A DNA stretch of 7,692 nucleotides, taken from positions 1 to 7,692 of the forward strand of contig JAHFPE010000028.1 in NCBI GenBank assembly GCA_023261345.1. Direction: 5' to 3'. Position numbers and translations under genes: made by a program. Shown in pieces: positions 4,861-7,692 of this stretch. Origin of the DNA: Candidatus Woesearchaeota archaeon. Lineage in GTDB: Archaea > Nanobdellota > Nanobdellia > Woesearchaeales > ARS49. The notes below the pieces were generated by a model that was not told the origin of the DNA, did not search any database, and saw nothing but the letters and a program-made list of their open reading frames with translations. The stretch's first letter is position 1; each line of letters begins with the position of its first letter.

Positions 4861-5925
4861 ATGGGGTTGTTCGGTAATCTACTTGGTTCTGGCGAGAGTA
4901 TTTTTAAGAATGAGGATGCTCTTGATGCCGAATTTATTCCTAAACTCATGCCGTATCGTGACGAGCAGCAGCATTATCTGGCAAGTTGTATTAAGCCGCT
5001 TCTGGCAGAGAGAAATGGCAGAAACGTGTTTGTTTTTGGTGTTCCGGGGATTGGTAAAACTGCTGCAGTTCGGTGGGTGCTGCGCGATTTAAACGATAAT
5101 ACAGATGATGTTCGTACGCTCTACGTGAATTGTTGGCAGAAAAATACAACGTTTCAAATTTACGTTGATATTTGTCATCAGCTTGAGTACATGTTCACGC
5201 AAAACAAGCGTGCAGAGGAGCTTCTTAATATTATCAAAAATGTTTGCAACAAGAAAGGAGTTGTGTTTGTATTTGATGAAATTGACAAGGCAGAAGATTA
5301 CGAATTTTTGTATTCTCTTCTCACAGATATTTATAAACGAAGTATCATCCTGATTACAAATTATAAAGAATGGCTCACAGACATTGAAGCGCGACTGCAA
5401 TCAAGGTTAGTTCCTGAAGTGCTTGAGTTCAAAGAGTACAATAGAGAGGAAACAGAGGGGATTTTGAAGCAGCGTATTGAGTACGCATTTGTTTCTGATG
5501 TTTGGAGTCCTGATGCTTTTTCGCTTATTGCAAAAACTGCGTTTGAACTCAAGGATATTCGCATGGGTATTCATCTGCTACGTGAGTCTGGTCTTGCTGC
5601 AGAAGAAAAGGCAAGCAAAAAAATTCTACTGGAAAACGCCAAGATTGCTGTTCAAAAAATTCAGGAGCTCTCGCTAAAAAATTCAGCGGACCTCGAGGAA
5701 GACACGCAACTTGCGCTTGCAGTTTGTAAAGAGCAGTCTGGCGGAAAAATTGGTGATTTATTCAAAATATACAAAGAGCGTGGCGGTCAAGGAACGTACA
5801 AAACATTTCAGCGAAAGATTGCAAAACTAGAACAAAACAATTTTATTACCGCAACAAAAGTAACTGGTAAGGATGGCAACACAACTCTAATAAGTGCGAA
5901 AGAGCGAAAACTTACAGAATATTAG
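4861..5925 (+). CDS. cdc6: Orc1/Cdc6-family AAA+ replication initiator
   Basis: This encodes 354 residues, somewhat short for archaeal Orc1/Cdc6 (often about 380-410). These proteins bind origin DNA and help load the MCM helicase. The opening SIFKNEDALDAEFIPKLMPY RDEQ block is characteristic. AAA+ motifs follow: Walker A GVPGIGKT (60-67), Walker B VVFVFDEID (134-142), sensor 1 ILITN (N167), Arg-finger region SRL (181-183), and sensor 2 DIRMGIHLLRESG (R234). The last 80 or so residues form a winged-helix DNA-binding domain with KTFQRKIAKLEQNNFI near its end. The start codon follows the TATA box at leaderless distance. An in-frame A7 run (near 5617) is intact. Archaeal initiators are often next to an origin, but no origin boxes were recognised here. 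It could be a paralogue and not the main initiator. Confidence 0.92.
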   Translation: MGLFGNLLGSGESIFKNEDALDAEFIPKLMPYRDEQQHYLASCIKPLLAERNGRNVFVFGVPGIGKTAAVRWVLRDLNDNTDDVRTLYVNCWQKNTTFQIYVDICHQLEYMFTQNKRAEELLNIIKNVCNKKGVVFVFDEIDKAEDYEFLYSLLTDIYKRSIILITNYKEWLTDIEARLQSRLVPEVLEFKEYNREETEGILKQRIEYAFVSDVWSPDAFSLIAKTAFELKDIRMGIHLLRESGLAAEEKASKKILLENAKIAVQKIQELSLKNSADLEEDTQLALAVCKEQSGGKIGDLFKIYKERGGQGTYKTFQRKIAKLEQNNFITATKVTGKDGNTTLISAKERKLTEY

Positions 5926-5950
5926 ATGATTTACTAAAGAAAAAGAGACA

Positions 5951-5986
5951 ATGGCAAACAAAACACGTATCTTGGAGGAACCATGA
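5951..5986 (+). other. Possible 11-codon leader ORF overlapping the gatD start
   Basis: ATG 5951 opens MANKTRILEEP and ends at TGA 5984-5986, overlapping the gatD ATG as ATGA. The gatD ribosome binding site lies inside it. It has no clear ribosome binding site of its own, so it may be chance. Confidence 0.2.
5974..5978 (+). promoter_or_regulatory. Strong Shine-Dalgarno site fixing the gatD start
   Basis: GGAGG ends four bases before ATG 5983. cdc6 ends only 57 bases upstream with no clear TATA box between, so gatD may be transcribed with cdc6 and translated from this site. Confidence 0.7.
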
Positions 5987-7320
5987 GTGAGCAACCACAT
6001 TCTGAACAAAAAAACATTCCGGTGCCAAAAGAAGGAGATAAAATACAAGTTATCACCGCAGATGAAACTCTGGAAGGCACGCTCATGCCACAAGAGCAAT
6101 TATTTGTCGTCCTTAAGTTAGCATCAGGATATAATATTGGTATACACAAACATCGTGTGCGAGAGATACGTCTTCTGAAAGCGTACGAACATTCGCAAAT
6201 AGTTGCTCCTACCTCTCCTTCTGCTGCAGGTCTTCCTAAGATCAGCATTCTTCATACAGGGGGAACAATTGCTTCAAAAGTAGATTATGAAACAGGTGGT
6301 GTTATTTCGAGGTTTACTCCAGAAGAACTTCTTGGAATGTTTCCTGAGATTAAACAAATGGCAAGTGTTACCTCGCGTCTTGTTCGTCAAATGTGGAGTG
6401 AGGACATCAGATTTAGTCACTACAATATTCTTGCGAAGGAGGTTGCGCATGAAATAAATGCTGGCGCGCATGCAGTGATCATCACGCATGGAACAGACAC
6501 AATGCATTACACAAGTGCTGCTCTTGCATTCATGCTGCAACACACGCCAGTACCGGTTATTCTCGTCGGTGCGCAGCGTAGTTCTGATCGTGGAGGTAGT
6601 GATGCAGCATTGAATTTGCTAAGCGCTATTACTCTTGTTACAACAACTAATTTTGCGGATATCGCAGTTTGCATGCATGAAACAACAAATGATGAGACGT
6701 GCGTTATACTGCCTGCAACAAAATGCAGAAAAATGCATTCATCAAGACGAGATGCGTTTAAAGCAGTGAACACTGAGCCTTGGGCTATTGTGAATCCAAA
6801 AACTCGACAAGTTCGGTTCTGTAAAACAGATTATCATCATAGAACTGAGCAAAAGGAAAACGTGCGAGTTCGTTCATTCAAAGAAGATATTCACGTGGGT
6901 ATTCTTCGAATGCACACGAACATGTACGCAGAAGAATTCTCCTGTTATAATAGTTGGGAAGGGCTTATTTTGGAAGGTTCAGGAATGGCAGGGAACATGC
7001 CAATTAATGAGATTGATGAGTATACAAAAGAACACACTGCGATTTACAATGCATTGCAAAAGCTTACCAAAAGTGGCACAGTAGTTTGCGTAACAACACA
7101 AACTATTTTTGGAAGTATCAATATGAATGTGTACACAACAGGAAGAAAAATGCAAGCTGCAGGAATTATTGGAAACTATTGTGATATGACGACAGAAACA
7201 GCATTCATCAAGCTTGCATGGCTCTTAAGCAACTACAACAAGCAAGAAGTTGCTGAACTTTTTGTGACAAATCTTGTGGGAGAGATATCTTTGAGATTGG
7301 AAGCAGCCCAAGAAAAATAA
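5983..7320 (+). CDS. gatD: Glu-tRNA(Gln) amidotransferase subunit D
   Basis: This 445-residue protein is the asparaginase-like subunit of the archaeal GatDE amidotransferase. It releases ammonia from an amide donor, which GatE uses to turn Glu-tRNA(Gln) into Gln-tRNA(Gln). An N-terminal small barrel (about residues 15-65) and a Ser/Pro/Ala linker precede the amidohydrolase domain. Both catalytic asparaginase signatures are present: LHTGGTIAS (90-98, nucleophile T92) and ITHGTDTMHYT (167-177, T171-D172), as well as GAQRSSDRGGSDA (197-208) and the Lys-bearing RKMHSSRRDAF (249-259, K250). The longer length and the N-terminal domain separate it from plain type I asparaginase, and the gatE gene 113 bases downstream confirms the assignment. 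The start is fixed by GGAGG four bases upstream. An internal A7 run near 6008-6014 is in frame. It looks fully functional. Confidence 0.97.
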   Translation: MSEQPHSEQKNIPVPKEGDKIQVITADETLEGTLMPQEQLFVVLKLASGYNIGIHKHRVREIRLLKAYEHSQIVAPTSPSAAGLPKISILHTGGTIASKVDYETGGVISRFTPEELLGMFPEIKQMASVTSRLVRQMWSEDIRFSHYNILAKEVAHEINAGAHAVIITHGTDTMHYTSAALAFMLQHTPVPVILVGAQRSSDRGGSDAALNLLSAITLVTTTNFADIAVCMHETTNDETCVILPATKCRKMHSSRRDAFKAVNTEPWAIVNPKTRQVRFCKTDYHHRTEQKENVRVRSFKEDIHVGILRMHTNMYAEEFSCYNSWEGLILEGSGMAGNMPINEIDEYTKEHTAIYNALQKLTKSGTVVCVTTQTIFGSINMNVYTTGRKMQAAGIIGNYCDMTTETAFIKLAWLLSNYNKQEVAELFVTNLVGEISLRLEAAQEK

Positions 7321-7400
7321 TTCAAGAATAATCAGTGATGCATATCTGTGAAGTAAGATCAGTAAAGCATAATGCGTGAAGAAGATAATTGGAGAAAAAG

Positions 7401-7409
7401 AAATAAAAT
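7401..7409 (+). promoter_or_regulatory. Possible TATA box for gatE
   Basis: AAATAAAAT lies 25-33 bases before the gatE ATG, the right distance for a leaderless transcript, and no Shine-Dalgarno sequence precedes that ATG. The surrounding spacer (7321-7433) is A-rich throughout, so the match is weak. The spacer also holds tiny ORFs (for example 16 codons from 7372) that I do not consider genes. Confidence 0.3.
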
Positions 7410-7433
7410 CAAGAGAAATTAATAACACGAAAA

Positions 7434-7692
7434 ATGGAAAAAAATGAATGGTTGAACTGGCAAAATATCGGGCTAAAATGCGGACTTGAAATCCACGCGC
7501 AGCTTGAAGGTCAAAAATTGTTTTGTAATTGTCCAACACGTATTCGAGACACTCTTCCGCACTTTTCAGTTAAAAGGCATCTGCGTTCATCAGCAGGAGA
7601 AACTGGGCAAATAGACATTGCGGCAATGCGAGAGATGCAAAAAGAGAAATACTTTATCTACGAAGGATATGTGGATTCAACCTGTCTCATAG
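7434..7692 (+). CDS. gatE: Glu-tRNA(Gln) amidotransferase subunit E, N-terminal part (runs off the window)
   Basis: Eighty-six codons are visible and the frame is open at the right edge. The opening LKCGLEIHAQLEGQKLFCNC (residues 14-33) is the GatB/GatE family signature, followed by RHLRSSAGETGQIDIAAMRE and FIYEGYVDSTC, which match the GatE version, not GatB. GatE is the tRNA-binding kinase-like subunit that activates the glutamate on Glu-tRNA(Gln) with ATP and accepts ammonia from GatD. ATG 7434 is the only sensible start in this frame; the conserved GLEIH comes about 17 residues after it, as usual for the family. The gatD-gatE gene pair is arranged as in many archaea. Two Cys (FCNCPTR) are near a typical zinc or structural position. 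No defects are seen in the visible part. Confidence 0.95.
   Translation, partial: MEKNEWLNWQNIGLKCGLEIHAQLEGQKLFCNCPTRIRDTLPHFSVKRHLRSSAGETGQIDIAAMREMQKEKYFIYEGYVDSTCLI

Noticed and set aside
7336..7352. Near-repeat of 1056-1072 (TGATGCATAYCTGYGAA, 15 of 17 bases identical)
   Set aside because: In an AT-rich 7.7-kb window about one such match is expected by chance, and neither copy has further shared flanks.
7336..7380. Possible box C/D small RNA in the gatD-gatE spacer
   Set aside because: GTGATGC is one base off a C box and no correctly spaced D and C'/D' boxes follow.
1..7692. Genome-wide UAG recoding suggested by two in-frame TAG codons followed by open frame
   Set aside because: cdc6 ends at TAG followed three codons later by TAA, the thermosome tail GMGGMGEY is a natural end, and the 1207 TAG lies in a likely insertion; evidence for general recoding is lacking.

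Overview
The window is archaeal. The evidence is a group II chaperonin (thermosome) gene, an Orc1/Cdc6-family replication initiator, the archaeal-only Glu-tRNA(Gln) amidotransferase pair gatD-gatE, a tRNA gene interrupted by an intron with a bulge-helix-bulge (BHB) splice motif, and archaeal TATA boxes placed for short-leader or leaderless transcripts. Coding strands are A-rich with moderate to low G+C. The style (AbrB/PIN toxin-antitoxin pair, compact genes, unusual tRNA) would fit a DPANN-type or deep euryarchaeal lineage, but that placement is inference; no rRNA is present to settle it.

Layout. Positions 3-1401 hold an unrecognised gene cut by the left edge. Its reading frame shifts at an A6 run near 1045-1050, continues in another frame, meets an in-frame TAG at 1207 inside a hairpin-bearing segment, and ends at 1401. 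Positions 1465-2136 (minus strand) hold an AbrB-type antitoxin and a PIN-domain VapC toxin. The antitoxin frame is broken by one base at an A9 run; allowing for it restores an 85-residue antitoxin whose stop overlaps the vapC start as ATGA. Positions 2137-2290 are a divergent promoter region. Positions 2291-3922 encode the thermosome subunit, followed with no gap by an unrecognised 155-residue ORF that begins at TTG in the same frame. Positions 4391-4663 hold a T-run and a 14-bp inverted repeat that look like a terminator. A class II tRNA gene with a 41-nt intron in the T-loop lies at 4664-4788. A Cdc6-like gene (4861-5925) has a leaderless-type promoter, and gatD (5983-7320) with the start of gatE (7434 to the right edge) closes the window.

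How the genes relate. Most are information-processing or protein-quality genes: replication initiation (cdc6), chaperonin folding, tRNA, and indirect Gln-tRNA(Gln) synthesis (GatDE). The left 2.2 kb is different: two neighbouring, non-essential-looking loci each carry what looks like one extra A in an A-run, whereas A7 runs inside cdc6 and gatD are in frame. Either these genes are decaying, the assembly has homopolymer errors, or the runs are recoding or slippage sites.

Most interesting: (1) the tRNA with a canonical 3-4-3 BHB intron between T-loop positions 59 and 60; (2) the ambiguous identity of that tRNA, with a long variable arm and G73 as in tRNA-Ser but GAA at the positional anticodon; (3) the A9 break that removes the probable toxin-binding tail of the antitoxin.
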